Assembly: GCF_001039355.2 (NCBI RefSeq)
Contig: NW_019775488.1
Coordinates: forward strand, 172,120-236,119
Reading direction: 5' to 3'
Length of the DNA stretch: 64,000 bases
From: Lingula anatina
Lineage: Eukaryota > Brachiopoda > Lingulata > Lingulida > Lingulidae
This document shows positions 51,826-63,611 of this stretch, piece by piece. How positions within the stretch are numbered: the first letter of the stretch is position 1; each line of letters starts with the position of its first letter. Both the position numbers and the translations under genes were made by a program. The notes beneath the pieces are model-generated. The model was not told the DNA's origin. It worked only from the letters and a program-made list of their open reading frames with translations, and did no database searches.

Positions 51826-54800
51826 AATGCCGTTTCCAAACTTATTTTCTACATCACTTAAAATATTTTAAACGGACAGAACTGAATTCATAGACGCATC
51901 ACTGTTATGAGCAACCTCGACTTCTGCTGTACGATGTAGAATACCAATTAGGTTGATGATATTTTTACATATCGTTTTTAGATTGTTAAATTTTATAATA
52001 TTAATCAATTTCAAATCCCGCTAATTTAGATACGAAAAGGCCTTAAAGAAATTTCTCAAATTTACTTATATTCAGTATGTCTATTTCATAATATCAAAAT
52101 TTTGTCCTATTCTACATACACAATCGGGGTCTATAATTCACCAAAACTGAAATATTTGTTGCTGACTAACAGAGGTAAATAAGATAAGCATTTTATGATA
52201 TATGTTGAGATATCTAAAAACAAATAACGCACTATTTTTTGTAAAATATCACAATTCTGTTCAGTATCAACGCACCCAATGGTAATACTTAAGTAAATAA
52301 CCAAAAAAAAAAAAAAAAAACTATCGTCAGTACTTCAACATCGGATACTTATATATCTGTTAATAATATTTTCTTAAAATTTGTTGATAAAGAAATGAAA
52401 CAAATGAATAAGCGGAATTTTGGCCGCAAATGTTCGTCACCTCACGGAAAATATCAAATGTCTCTATAAAATATCAAAACAGGAAGAGCTTGTAGAACGT
52501 CACACGCCTTGGTGAATGTGCCGACTAAGCTTCTGGTAATTTTCTTGACAGTTATGGTTGCCGATAATGCTCGCGCAGATTGCAATGAAGTCTCTATATT
52601 ATACAGCTAGAGTTAAAATGGTACAGGGAATCTGGTTTTTCTCTGGCAATTTTTTTTAGAAAAATCCAATGCCTTTTCTGCCGTATATTTATGAAAAAAA
52701 TTGCTTTCGGTCATACACCCAATGTGATGACACAAATAGTTTAAAGCGAGTTAAAAATAAAATAAAACTAGTTTCACCGATTACGATCGTAAATTTCTCT
52801 GTTAAAATGTTCTAGGTCGGAGAGATAGACAAATGAAAATTAACCAAAAAAATCAAATCTCAGATTCACAATGCTGGAATTTAACACTCCTGTGCATGGA
52901 ACATATTTAAATTACATTTTCTTAATAAAAACAAATAAATCAATTCACACATGTAATAGAAATAAAGTCAGATCACAATAGGAAGATCGCCGGAAACGCT
53001 GCGTTGCTAAGCAAGCATGCTACGGCTCCAGCATGGCGCGGGTATGTTGTTCCCTCACATGGGAGTAATTCAACTAAATTATACCACTAAGGCTTTCACT
53101 GTTGGCTTCCTAGCACTACGATATCAACTGTTCAACACCAACATTATTTTTCCATTAGATCATTTGATTCGCATTGTGGTCATCTTCTGTTGTGCCAATC
53201 AGGAGAATTGTACGAAAGACTCAATGAACATTCAGAATAAAAAAAACGAAGCATAATATCCGAATTTATTCTCACTTCAACGATAAAAATAATCTCGTTA
53301 TTCAATAAATACTTATTTGATCCTATTCAATTTTGATATTACTTGAAATAAAATTTACCAATATTTATAACATCATTAAATAACAATGATATATAAATAA
53401 TGGTATTTTCTTGTTGAATAAGACAAAAGTCAAAGAAATTGTTATTCAGAAATGTGGCATTTCAATCTGAAATATTTCATAAATCTTTTCAATCATATTT
53501 CTTCATCAAATTATTATTTTACAAAACACGATGCCGATTCAAACAGTGGGACTACCACACTATCAAAAAATTTCTTCGAACAGTGCACTTTTTACGTTCG
53601 TCGATGCAGTGAAAACATGCTTAGGAGGAATTAGAATTAAATGCTTGAATTACAAAAAGAGCAATGAGATCATCACAATCCTCATCATCCTCGGTTTAAC
53701 CTTAATGCATTGAAAATCACTAGAACCCTTTAATCTCCAACCTGAGTGTGTCTGTCTGACGAACTCAAAGTTATGAGACACCGAATGTTATCTATTTACG
53801 TTTCGCCCTTCTATATTATAAAAGCCACATCCACTCCGCAGACGTATCGCACATCTTCTGTTTGCCGTTGAAAAGCTCCGGCTGTCCACGGCGTGTAGAG
53901 GCTGGCGCCACCGCCGCCATACTGACAGTAAGCAGACCCTTCTTCTTGTCATACGAGACTGAAAACCGCGGTTCATCCCAAGCTTAAAATACACCAATAA
54001 CCTGCTGTAATTGCGGCATGCCAAACTTAAAACAGACTGGTCAAATTTCTCTGTTTACTTCGGTGTTGCGATATGCTCAAATTATAAGTAGAGGAAGACG
54101 TCACATCTATAATAATTCTCACAATAAGAATAATTGATATTGTCCAATTCTAGGTTTCAATTTCGCCTGCATACTGCGACATAACCGATTTTCTAGGTAT
54201 CATAATTACAGCCTGGGCGTTTTACTTTTGACAATTTCGGAGTTTTCTTGATAAAATCACCACATCTGTTGAAAGAGATTTATCAGTAATATCAATACAA
54301 AGATATTTTTCTCTTTTTGCGATAGCTTTGCAGAACAGTTGGTGCAAACTGTACAAAACGCTCAAGTAAATAATGAAAATCTGAAATGCATCTTACGTTG
54401 AGAGAAATAAATAAATTTGGAAACAAGTAGATGTAAAGGTCCGCAACGTTTTAATATTTCGATTTCAGACGTTGTGTAATCGAATGGACATAATATGGGA
54501 AATGAAGACAGAACTATTTATAATTTAGAATTCATACATCATAATTCTGTTCCCAATGGCATATATAATACAACACAATGCGAGCGTACATGAAGCTGGG
54601 AAAATCAATTACAATTTACTTAATTGTTCACATACTCAGCATTGTTTTTGACAAAAGCAGGACAAGGAGAGTCCCAGACGGGAGAGTACCACCCAATGTT
54701 CTAGCTATGGTCCTAAAGTTAGGTAGTGTGGGCCCTGCGACAGGTGAAAGAAGCAGACCGGGCAGGACCACGTAACATACGCGCCCCGACAGGAAAATTA

Positions 54801-55617
54801 ATGAGTGTATTCCGTGTTTTCCATATTTGATAATTTGCTTGCTGTGCTCTACTCCCTAGTTGCTAATTAATCAAATCTACTGTCTACATAATACTTTTGC
54901 TATTGAGCTTTGTTCGATAATTAACGCCCCTGAACTTAACAGTAACTGCGCACATCAATAATCAAGCATGCACTCGTCTTTGACAAGAGAACCAATAGCC
55001 GTGGAAGAAAATGAACTTCGCGGCCGAACACTTCAACTCGGAATTAAGTACAAGAGAATTCATCGCTTAAAGAAAATTTAAATGTTTTCTTCTGTAAACC
55101 GTAAATGACATAAAAAATAAAAAATACAAAGGCTAAATAACTATCTGCACAACAATTTACCCATTTTAAGCACAAAAGATATTTATTTTTGGTTATAACT
55201 AAAGTTTCACGTACAATAAACCATAAGAGAGAGACTGAATTATGATTTTAATTCAAGACATTTTCTACTCCGGTGAACGTGTTGTTTGCGGTTGTCTTCG
55301 TGGTATTACATATTTCAGTGGGAGTGACAGAATTTACGTCAACAGTGGAGAAGGCGTGCAGAATATGTGGTTTGTGCCTCTGCAGAGAGAATACGAGAAG
55401 ATCGGAACAATATCGGAACAATCTGAAAGTGAACCTGGCTAACTCCGTCCGTATCGATACGGATATAATCAGCGTGTCAATGACGTTAGTTTATACGCAT
55501 AATGAGCTACAATTCATACGAAAAAAAAAAAAAACAGAGCGCCGAGTTAGTTTTTCTTATTGACTAAAAAAACTGCAAGTGAGGATTTGATGGAATCAAA
55601 AATATAAGAAATTGGGG

Positions 55618-55618
<1 letters not shown>

Positions 55619-55654
<36 letters not shown>
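55619..55654. repeat. (TG)n microsatellite
   Basis: About 35 bp, followed by a G run near 55662-55670. Confidence 0.9.
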
Positions 55655-57349
55655 CACGGGAGGGGGGGGGATCCCGGTTTACAGTAGAAACCCGGTCTTT
55701 TTGTGGTGCAATTGCACCCCACCTTTAATAATTACATCCTTGATTTCAGTTAATATTCATTACGTTATTCTAATGTCTTAACTTTATCGCATAATTATCT
55801 TTACTTTCCCCGTGTCGAGTATCTCGGTGACTCCCTTCGCCATAAAAATTTTCATGTAATTATTTAATAGAGCAAAAATGTCTTTCCATCCCTGTAGTAT
55901 TATAAAAAATATTACACATCACTTGCATTTTAAAAAACACGTTTTCCTCCGCCTGTCGTGCCCACTTCACTTTTGAATAAAATAAGACAACACAAAATTA
56001 TACTATATATCTTAAACACCCATAGTCTTTTTATCTTAAACAGTGTTGTGTCAAGGATCGAAAAATGTTTTTATGGCGTATTTAGGAGGTCAATTCATCC
56101 ACAAATATACTGGAGGCCACGAGGCACACACAAATTATGGTTGTCGCACGAAGTGCGTTTCAACTTCTTTTTTTACTGTGGGGGCGAGTGCAGCGACCAA
56201 AATTTGCGCGCATTTCTTGGTTGACAAGCAAGACAATCTGTTTTAACAGCAACATTGTCCAATAAAAGAGATATAGAGAGGAGAACATTTTTTAATAACC
56301 GAATTCTTTTTTTATGTAAGGAAGGGTGATGCTAATAAGTTACTTCTTACGCTTGTAACAGACAAATAACAGACATTTCATTTGTTATTCAGATGTTCGC
56401 AGGATTTGCTCATATATTGTACAAGACATCAGCCTCAACATGACCTTGGTTAAGATCCATTTGATAAATAAATTTGATTATTAACGCTACGTCTAAAATG
56501 AGCATACATATCCGTCATGCAAAACTCGTGCATTCAGGATATAAACACGAGTCTTGTGCCGGCCTTTTATAGAAATCTATCTTTTAACATATATTTCTTT
56601 ACAGTCGACCCTGTAAAATACAGACTACATCCAAGGGCATCCATATGTATATCGACTAGAGATATATCTACACTACAGTAAGACAGTGCAAGGCGTGCCG
56701 TTACCGGTAAACGTGCGTGACAAATACCATTGGCAAGCTTGTGTCACTGGGCTAGATCGTATTTTAATACGACAATGGTTTTATATTCTACAGCGTCTTC
56801 AAAGCAGCCTAAAGTTGTTGCCTTGTCATATCAGTCTTGGCAAAATTATGTTTTTCATATATCTCATCCTCGTAACAGAAACATATTAAGAATCATATAT
56901 TTCTCAAAGCTATCAGTTCCGCAAGAAACCTGTTCTTACGTTGTCATAGTTGCAATTATTCTTGGTGTATTTCCATCTAAAATATTTACTTTAATCACAT
57001 AAATATATTTTAATCATATTTATATTTTCCTCGATTAGGAAAAATTAAAATAATTCAAAACCGTTTCTTCTTATTATTATTAAACGAGGTCGAGCCCAAT
57101 ATGCCAGTCCCTCAAAGCAGAAAATTTAACTTTCAACTTTCCAGTTAGCAAAGCAAACCAGGTAACGATTCACCTCGAGTATATCTAACTGCTTTCAAAA
57201 CTCAAAAATGTTTCAATTCTTTACTCTCATTTTCAGCACAGTTAAATCTGGAGACCTATCCCCGGAAAGCAGCTTGCATTCTTGTATATTCGTGCGCTTT
57301 CTAGGCCGAGGTAGACGCCACTGGATGCAACTGACAACACGGATTACTC

Positions 57350-57363
57350 GTTGCCATGCCAAC
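57350..57363. promoter_or_regulatory. Near-perfect RFX X-box
   Basis: GTTGCCATGCCAAC differs from the palindromic RFX consensus GTTGCCATGGCAAC at one base. It is about 13 kb from the mab-21 start. Such sites are bound by RFX factors in ciliated and sensory cells; function here is untested. Confidence 0.35.
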
Positions 57364-58199
57364 GTAAACAATATCCATACATTATCTGTCCCGAGAGATA
57401 TGGGGAGAAAAGGTCTAGCTGAAAATCGACTTGAAGCATGAATACTGGTGCCCTGTTTTCCTTTGTTGATACAACGGTGTTCACATATTCTTATTTAAAA
57501 ACGGGGTCACTTCAAACGACCGATGCTTGCTTTAAAAAAACGTAATGCTTAGAAAATAAATCTAGAGGAAAAATGTTTCGAAACGCTAAAATTTAAAATG
57601 TTCAAACTACCATTTTTTCGGGTATAGTTCATATGAATTAATTTTGTTGTATCGAGTGCACGCACATTTCCGTTTATAATATGGGAATATTAAAGATCAA
57701 AAGCGCACGATGACCTAAAATCTACACTTTAAAATACATTTTACGGTGTATTGGCGACGACCACTTTCGTCCCAGCATGATAAAATACTGTTCATGTTCG
57801 GACGACAAGCACTAGGGTCTGAGTACTCCGCCAGACGGTCCTATAGTGAACTTTGGGATGCGACAATTTTGTACATTTTTGCTCGATGTCGGCGCCGCTG
57901 GCCAGCGCTCGCAGCGGGACCCGTTTGTACCAATTTCTACACGCGTTAATCAAATGCCTTTCAAATTCTAGGTGAAAGCTAATGATGAGGCCACTTGATT
58001 TCTGAACTATTCATGAAACGTGCGGTAGGAAAGTCAGCACAAATATGTTCTTAAGTTTTATTACATCCGCCATTACCTTATAAAACAACGTCGGAGTGCA
58101 CTGGGAAAATAATATAAATAGCATTTTCTATATATTTAGGGAAGAACAGTTACATAGTTTTTAAAAAATCAATATTTAAAATAAAAATAAACAGACCAC

Positions 58200-58680
58200 T
58201 TTCGTGCCCTTTAGCCTCTCGCCTTATTCACGCCTTATCATTTCGCCTTGGCATGGAACGCCCTTTAATCTGACAAACCCTGAACCACTTTCCTAATGAT
58301 GCATAGCCCCAGTCTTCGAGATAAATAATTTAAATTCCATTCAATCATCTTAATCAAAACGTAATCAAGATCAATCCAGCCTTTTTTGTTTTTTATCAAA
58401 GGTCGCTGGATTTCAAAGAAACCCTCTAATCAAACTGTCTGATTTTATTATCAGCGAGTGCCGTCTCCAAGTCGATAGTACTTTGTTTATAAATAATTGC
58501 ATTGTATGTCTGCTGCAATCCGTAAGTTAATAAAAAAATATCCCAAGGAAAACAATGTAAAGTAGCCCGGCGTGTAACAGCCCAGCGTGTCAGCCCCGTC
58601 TGGCATTATGAAGACAAAGCGGTCGAGGTCAGATGGGAAGCTAATTAAAACTATTGGGTTTCAGCGATTGGTGATCAATT
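58200..58680. promoter_or_regulatory. Candidate conserved regulatory block 1
   Basis: Unusually dense in homeodomain- and HMG-type motifs: TTAATCAA, GTAATCAA, CTAATCAA, CTAATTAAAA, ATCAAAGG (TCF/LEF core at 58395), TTGTTTATAAAT (forkhead-like, near 58473). It also has three spaced CGCCTT boxes (58218-58252) and a near-repeat CCCGGCGTGT/CCCAGCGTGT (58567-58590). It has no coding frame. Inferred from motif density and base composition only. Confidence 0.35.
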
Positions 58681-60239
58681 TCTCTTTGCTTCAACAACTG
58701 AAAGCAAGAATGCACACAAACAGAACGACACAAGACGCGAAATGTGACATTTTTAAAACGCAATAAAATGACTTGGAAGGGGCAAGGCCGACATGCTGGC
58801 GCATAGTTGGAACTGCGTCTACCACACACAGCTCCAGTTTGAATAGCTAGCAAATGTGTCATGGGCGGGTCTGAGGAAACTGAAAAGAAAACTGAACTTT
58901 CCCCCTCTTCTGATATGGTAAAGTAATGATAAAAACCGTGAAGCGATGAAAATAATACAAAATATCAATAATTTTGTTTATTGTCTGTCATAAACAGATC
59001 TCTGGTACGCTATTTTTAGCCATTCAAAAATGTTGAATATATATACCAGTTTTAATTAAAATAGCTAAGAATAATAACTGTATTCTGTTATAACTATAGC
59101 TAAGCATTGCAAAATCCAATGACAAATTGTGAATTTTACAACAGGTATAGTTCAATAATGACGCCATTACTTACTCAATAAAAATTATTTATAACCATAA
59201 TGTGATAAGAGAAGTGTTTTTCTTTTTAAAAAACAATTGGAAAAAAACAATATTTACATTGTTGTCCATTCATGATATTTTCGAGTTAGTTAAATATAAA
59301 GGTATAAAGGAACTAAGAACACCATTTTATGTAAATATTTTCCTATGAAGGAATTAAGAACACTGTTTAATGTAAAGATTTCCCTATTATTTTCCAATAA
59401 TTAAACTTACATATAATAACATACTAGACATTTAGTCTTGTTGTAAATGTTGCTAGTTATTAAAACCACCTTTGGTTCTTGGGCCCTTACAACTGACTTT
59501 TCCTAAAACTAACCAATAACAGATTTTTTTTTTTTTTTTTGAAAAAGACAGCAACAATTTTCAGTGCTAACTAACCATGCCGGCATGAAGTCCCAATGTT
59601 TGAAATGACTTAAATAATGACATTTTGATGTCACTTTTTTCAACTGGCTTCAGCCAACTGTGTGGTTACAAGCATCCCATGCATTTTGCTAACTGAAAAA
59701 AAATTGTCCTAGGGTTCTTCTTTGGTTGTAAGTTTTTAAAAAGAAGCAACATGTCTTTTGGACACAAATGTGCTATCTAAATATAAAATGGATAGATATA
59801 TGACAACAAAGCTCCAACCAATGCTAAAGAAATAATACAGTAACAACATTTCAAACTTGATGTGTAATTTCAAATCATTCAAAATGCCATATTTGATTTC
59901 GGTTCCCTATATCTTACAATTTCAATGCAACATGCCAATGGCATCAATATACTTTTCAAATAAATATTAATAGATAATAACATATAATAGCAAGTTAGAT
60001 TAAATTTTCCACGAATGGAAACATTCCACATCATTTTCAAATAATTCAGTCAATGAATTTTTTCACTAAAACAGACGAAAGTCCCTGAAAAATAAGCAGT
60101 TCATCACTCATTTTGCTATCACCAAATCACCTGCGCTAGAGAAAACTATTCAATTAGCAGTCACTGATATATTAGAACAAAAAAGTATGTGGATTACTTT
60201 TAAGTCATACATCTCAAATGAATTTAAGAACAGCAAGAA

Positions 60240-60400
60240 AAAGGGAGGAAAGCAGACAACCCCGTGGTGAGTCATGCTGCCTGTAGGATTGCGGCTAAAA
60301 TATGGAGTCATTTTGCTCTCCATAAACCAGTTGTCATGGCAGCAGTGACAGACAGGTGTCACTACACAACCTGGCACTGGAGAACAAGAGAACAGAGTGA
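60240..60400. promoter_or_regulatory. Candidate regulatory block 2
   Basis: Contains TGAGTCATGCTGC (AP-1/Maf-like) and a cluster of TGTCA/TGACAG motifs with a CAGGTG E-box (60333-60362), a TALE/Meis-like arrangement. It lies about 0.6-0.75 kb downstream of exon 6, inside the giant intron. Inference only. Confidence 0.28.
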
Positions 60401-60992
60401 TGGATATCCTCCATTACACTGAGTTGGATTTGAATTGTTCAGTCTGGAACTGGTAAGTACTGCATGCAAGTTTGATATGAACCAGTTGGAGCATGCTTGA
60501 ACACAATGGCTGTCGCAGCCAGACCAATCTCAACAGATGCAATCAGTAGATAAACTGTTTTAACATGATTTTTATTTTAGATTTTAAAGCTATGCTATCC
60601 TATTCAACATAATATTGTAACAGAAAAAGAGAAGGTATTAGTAAATTAATTGCAATAATCATTCATAATTTCCTAATTATAAAGCAGAGTTATTTGTTCA
60701 ACAACATTCCTTTTAGTTTATGGAGAAAAATATTTTTAATTCATCTAAAGAAACTAGCATACTGACTGTAAAAATGCTTTTCTTTAGAATATTATCATAT
60801 TCATAAGCAAAGGGTTAATATTCACAATGTCAACCATTTTTCAGCCATAACTGAATTATGTTCCCCTAACACAACATGGGTGCATAGCCAGGACGCTGTC
60901 AACTCACTCAAGTCATGCAGACAAAGAGAAAACCAAAACAAAACACTCAAAAATAACTCCAACTGATTCAACAACAAGAACACTTGACTTAC

Positions 60993-61129
60993 CTTTTGGT
61001 CAATCTTCTTATTGCTGGCATCTTCTTCATCAAGCTCGAAGTAGAGCTCAGACTTAGTGATGGACATGGTGCCGTTGATGACCACCCCTGGGGCCACTAG
61101 CTTGGAGGGAGTGGTCAAAGCTACAGGAC
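60993..61129 (-). CDS. Nbea: Nbea exon 6, start of PH-BEACH domain
   Basis: This 137 bp exon encodes GPVALTTPSKLVAPGVVING then TMSITKSELYFELDEEDASN and KKIDQK. This is the first beta strands of the PH-like domain that packs on BEACH. The acceptor is ACCATAG before GTCCTG and the donor is CAAAAG followed by GTAAGT, phase 0. This is the last exon before the approximately 41 kb intron that contains mab-21. Confidence 0.91.
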
Positions 61130-61598
61130 CTATGGTAATAAACACAGCCCTCACTATAAAGCATACTGACTAACCTGATAAAAATGACCCTCTGTGGCTA
61201 TGTAAAATTACATGTTTTTGATAAACTGTTTTGAAATAAATTAAGGATGGTAAGCAAAAAAGCACTTCCTGGATAAGTTTTTTTCTTTGGCTATCTTCCT
61301 AAAACTTTCAAAATGCACTTGTATATTGGTATGAATTCTGTGACTTTACTTTCATTGGCTGTACCGACCAATCATGGCTGGGAGAAGAGAGGAGGCAGCA
61401 ATGGGTAGCTTATGGTTTGTAAGGCAGACTTGGCTTAGATGCTTCATAATTTTATCAGCAAAATAGTACAAATGAAAATCAGTCAGGTGTTTTAAGACAC
61501 AGAAATGTGTTAAAGATTGGCTTTAAACAATAATAAATTTCAGCAAGAACAATTCATTGAAAATATTGTTTTATTACAACAAACAAAACTGATCTTAC

Positions 61599-61745
61599 CT
61601 GCAAATTCAATCTCTAGTTCTTTCTCGTCCACTGCCATGAGTTCCTCATCAGTAAAGTCTGGCTGTTGCTGCTGTTTCTGCTGCATGGCGGCCAGGTGTG
61701 CATGGAGAGCCTCCCGTGCTGAGTTCACAGCATCCTCAGCAGCCC
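61599..61745 (-). CDS. Nbea: Nbea exon 5, acidic/Gln-rich linker before PH
   Basis: This 147 bp exon encodes AAEDAVNSAREALHAHLAAM, then a glutamine-rich run (QQKQQQQPDF) from CAG/CAA codons, then an acidic stretch ending EKELEIEFAG. The equivalent mammalian linker is also acidic but poorly conserved, so this is the most lineage-specific exon here. The acceptor has a strong pyrimidine tract (CCTCCCCTCCAG) and the donor is TTTGCAG followed by GTAAGA. Both borders are phase 1. Confidence 0.86.
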
Positions 61746-61977
61746 CTGGAGGGGAGGAAAGGAGAGGAGGGGTGTTTGATTCAGAATTAATGCATGTGGA
61801 ATAAGAAATGTCACTATGGGGTTCAACATACTACACTATATTATTTTTAAAAAGTTTAAAATTTAAAAATAGTTTTTCTTCATCTAAAGGGAAATTTAAC
61901 AGCACAATTCCATTGCACTTAGTTCCACAGAGATAACTGTCACCTGGATACAACATGAAGTTTCTGTCAAATCTTAC

Positions 61978-62099
61978 CATGTTCTATTGCGGCTTTAAGG
62001 GCAGCCTCAGGATGTGTGGAACCATACGGATTTCTGACAAATCTTCTCCGTCGTCTAGAATCATCTTCCCACGAGTCCAACTTCCAGAACTCTTGGCCA
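61978..62099 (-). CDS. Nbea: Nbea exon 4, pre-PH region
   Basis: This 122 bp exon encodes [20 protein letters not shown] then [20 protein letters not shown], matching the W[18 protein letters not shown] block of neurobeachins. The acceptor is CATTGTAG before TGGCCAAG, fixed by the phase 2 donor of exon 3; two other AGs a few bases downstream give the wrong phase. The donor is ACATG followed by GTAAGA, phase 1. Confidence 0.87.
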
Positions 62100-62753
62100 C
62101 TACAATGAATATCATGAAATTCAAGTCAAATGCAGTAGTGGACAGTCTGTACAAATTCATAGATCCTCCTGCCCTGTACTGGTGCTTAATCACTGAATGT
62201 TTTATTAAGATCTCTTCCATTTTTTTTCATTACGTTGGCATGAAAGTGATCTATAGTAATAAAAAACAAACTTTATACACCTCACATGCTCACTTCTCCA
62301 TTTTTTTTTTTTCATAAAAAAATCTATCCCCAAAAAGCAAAAATTGTTGGAAACAATAAAGGTATAGAAAAAAAAGGGCAATATGATAAGATAGTGAAAA
62401 CTATTGGAGGAGAAAAAACAACACACCATTTCTGTAGCCTAGAGAAATTTAGAACAAATTTGTCCAAATTGTAGAAGTTACAGGGAGTGTAAAATTTACT
62501 TATTGTTAGGCTTTTTTATGAAAACTTGTAGGTCACATACACTCCTTCCTGGCTTTTATTTATCAATTATTTCCAGATGTAATTGTTACGCATAGAATCT
62601 ACAATGAATGATCTCCTAACTCAACTGCAGATGGGCTTCATTCAAGGCAGATACATAAGTAATAACATTTTAGAAATATATGAAGTCAAGAGTAAATAGC
62701 TTCCTGGCCTACAAAAGCTGCCAACAGAACAGTAACTGCCACTATCCACCCAC

Positions 62754-62920
62754 CTCTGGTCTTCAGAGCCCCAAGCACCATGTTTGTTGGTCATAATGTT
62801 GATGACTTTGTCCCTCAATTTGGTAGCTATGACATGGTCCCTCCTCCTGGCTGAGCTGATCAGGTGGTCACATAACTTCTCCTCCTCGCGCCGCTCATGC
62901 ATGCTTTGAGCACACAATGA
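62754..62920 (-). CDS. Nbea: Nbea exon 3, pre-PH region
   Basis: This 167 bp exon starts [20 protein letters not shown] and ends [11 protein letters not shown] plus a split codon. The acceptor is GGTTTCAG before TCATTG and the donor is CCAGAG followed by GTGGGT (phase 2). The [13 protein letters not shown] and KHGAWG blocks are family hallmarks. A second GT three bases downstream could also serve as donor, but only the chosen one joins exon 4 in the expected frame with a good acceptor. Confidence 0.88.
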
Positions 62921-63053
62921 CTGAAACCAACAGCAGAAATTTTATCATTTTTCAAGTTTTAATTTTATTCAATCACTTTACAGGAATAAACCAAAGAAAC
63001 AACTGATAATTATAGCAGCACATGAAATACATTTACAACATGATGCATTGACA

Positions 63054-63221
63054 GGTTATGGAACTGTGTATGACAATTATGCCTCAAACTATGCAGGCTA
63101 TACACCTGCGTATGACAACTATACCTCAAACTCTACAGGCTATACACCTGTATATGACAGCTATACCTTAAACTGTGAAGGCTACACACCTGTATATGGC
63201 AACCATACCTCAAACTCTGCA
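63054..63221 (-). repeat. 42 bp minisatellite (4 units) spanning the exon 2 donor
   Basis: Units run 63054-63095, 63096-63137, 63138-63179 and 63180-63221. The rightmost unit contains the last 13 bases of exon 2 and its GT donor. The next two units downstream on the minus strand carry equivalent donor-like sites (TTTAAG/GTATAG and TTTGAG/GTATAG), and the last has GC in place of GT (TTTGAG/GCATAA). The period is a multiple of three, but reading past the true donor reaches a TAG after eight codons. Confidence 0.88.
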
Positions 63222-63317
63222 TGTTTCTGCACGTCCTCTGCTCTCATTCTGTTCAGAATAAACTCTGCCTCATTGGCAACACGCACCACATGGTCCCTGG
63301 TAGCATGAGCCAGCAAT
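63209..63317 (-). CDS. Nbea: Nbea exon 2, pre-PH region
   Basis: This 109 bp exon encodes [19 protein letters not shown] and continues through [15 protein letters not shown], one of the most conserved neurobeachin segments. The acceptor is TTTTCCAG before ATTGCTGG and the donor is TTTGAG followed by GTATGG. It enters in phase 2, completing the Arg codon begun in exon 1, and ends in phase 0. The donor lies inside the last unit of a 42 bp tandem repeat that continues into the downstream intron. Confidence 0.92.
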
Positions 63318-63611
63318 CTGGAAAATACACAGGAAATGATAAATGTATACAATACAGGTGATTTGAAGAGATGACAGTACAAACAGGGTATCCTACCCAC
63401 CCCACTTCTGTCAAATGCTAAAATCATATACTGCTTTAAGCTTTACTTGACTCAAGAATCTGTCACTTAGCTTTCCTAAAAAAAAACAAGTTTTAGTAAC
63501 ATTTGCTTTTATAGTTCCCAAACCTATACACAATTAACCAAGTGAGCCCAAGCTGGACACTTATGACCAGGTTTATTGAATAACTTCTTCAATATTTTGC
63601 TCTATATCTAC

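Larger units (their letters stand above)
49000..52290 (+). repeat. Redundant segment C, copy 2
   Basis: Starts after the N and matches 45663-48996. After 52290 it runs on into unique intron sequence, so this copy has the true right flank. Confidence 0.9.
52291..60992. other. Giant Nbea intron, part between mab-21 and exon 6
   Basis: About 8.7 kb of unique non-coding DNA. No exon is supportable. It holds two RFX-like X-box motifs (53003, 57350), a strongly motif-rich block at 58200-58680 and another at 60240-60400. Confidence 0.7.

Noticed and set aside
54578-54775. 65-residue plus-strand frame with Arg/Pro/Gly-rich end
   Set aside because: No family resemblance, no splice context. The GC-richer sequence alone explains the open frame.
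55273-55563. 96-residue frame with a hydrophobic N-terminus followed by closely spaced cysteines, resembling a small secreted peptide
   Set aside because: The frame begins with GTG and has no ATG at that point, which is not a credible start in an animal gene. No splice acceptor makes it an obvious exon.
63048-63308. Plus-strand frame with a repeated GYTPVYD-like 14-residue motif
   Set aside because: It is the antisense reading of the 42 bp minisatellite and of Nbea exon 2. The period being a multiple of three keeps the frame open artificially.
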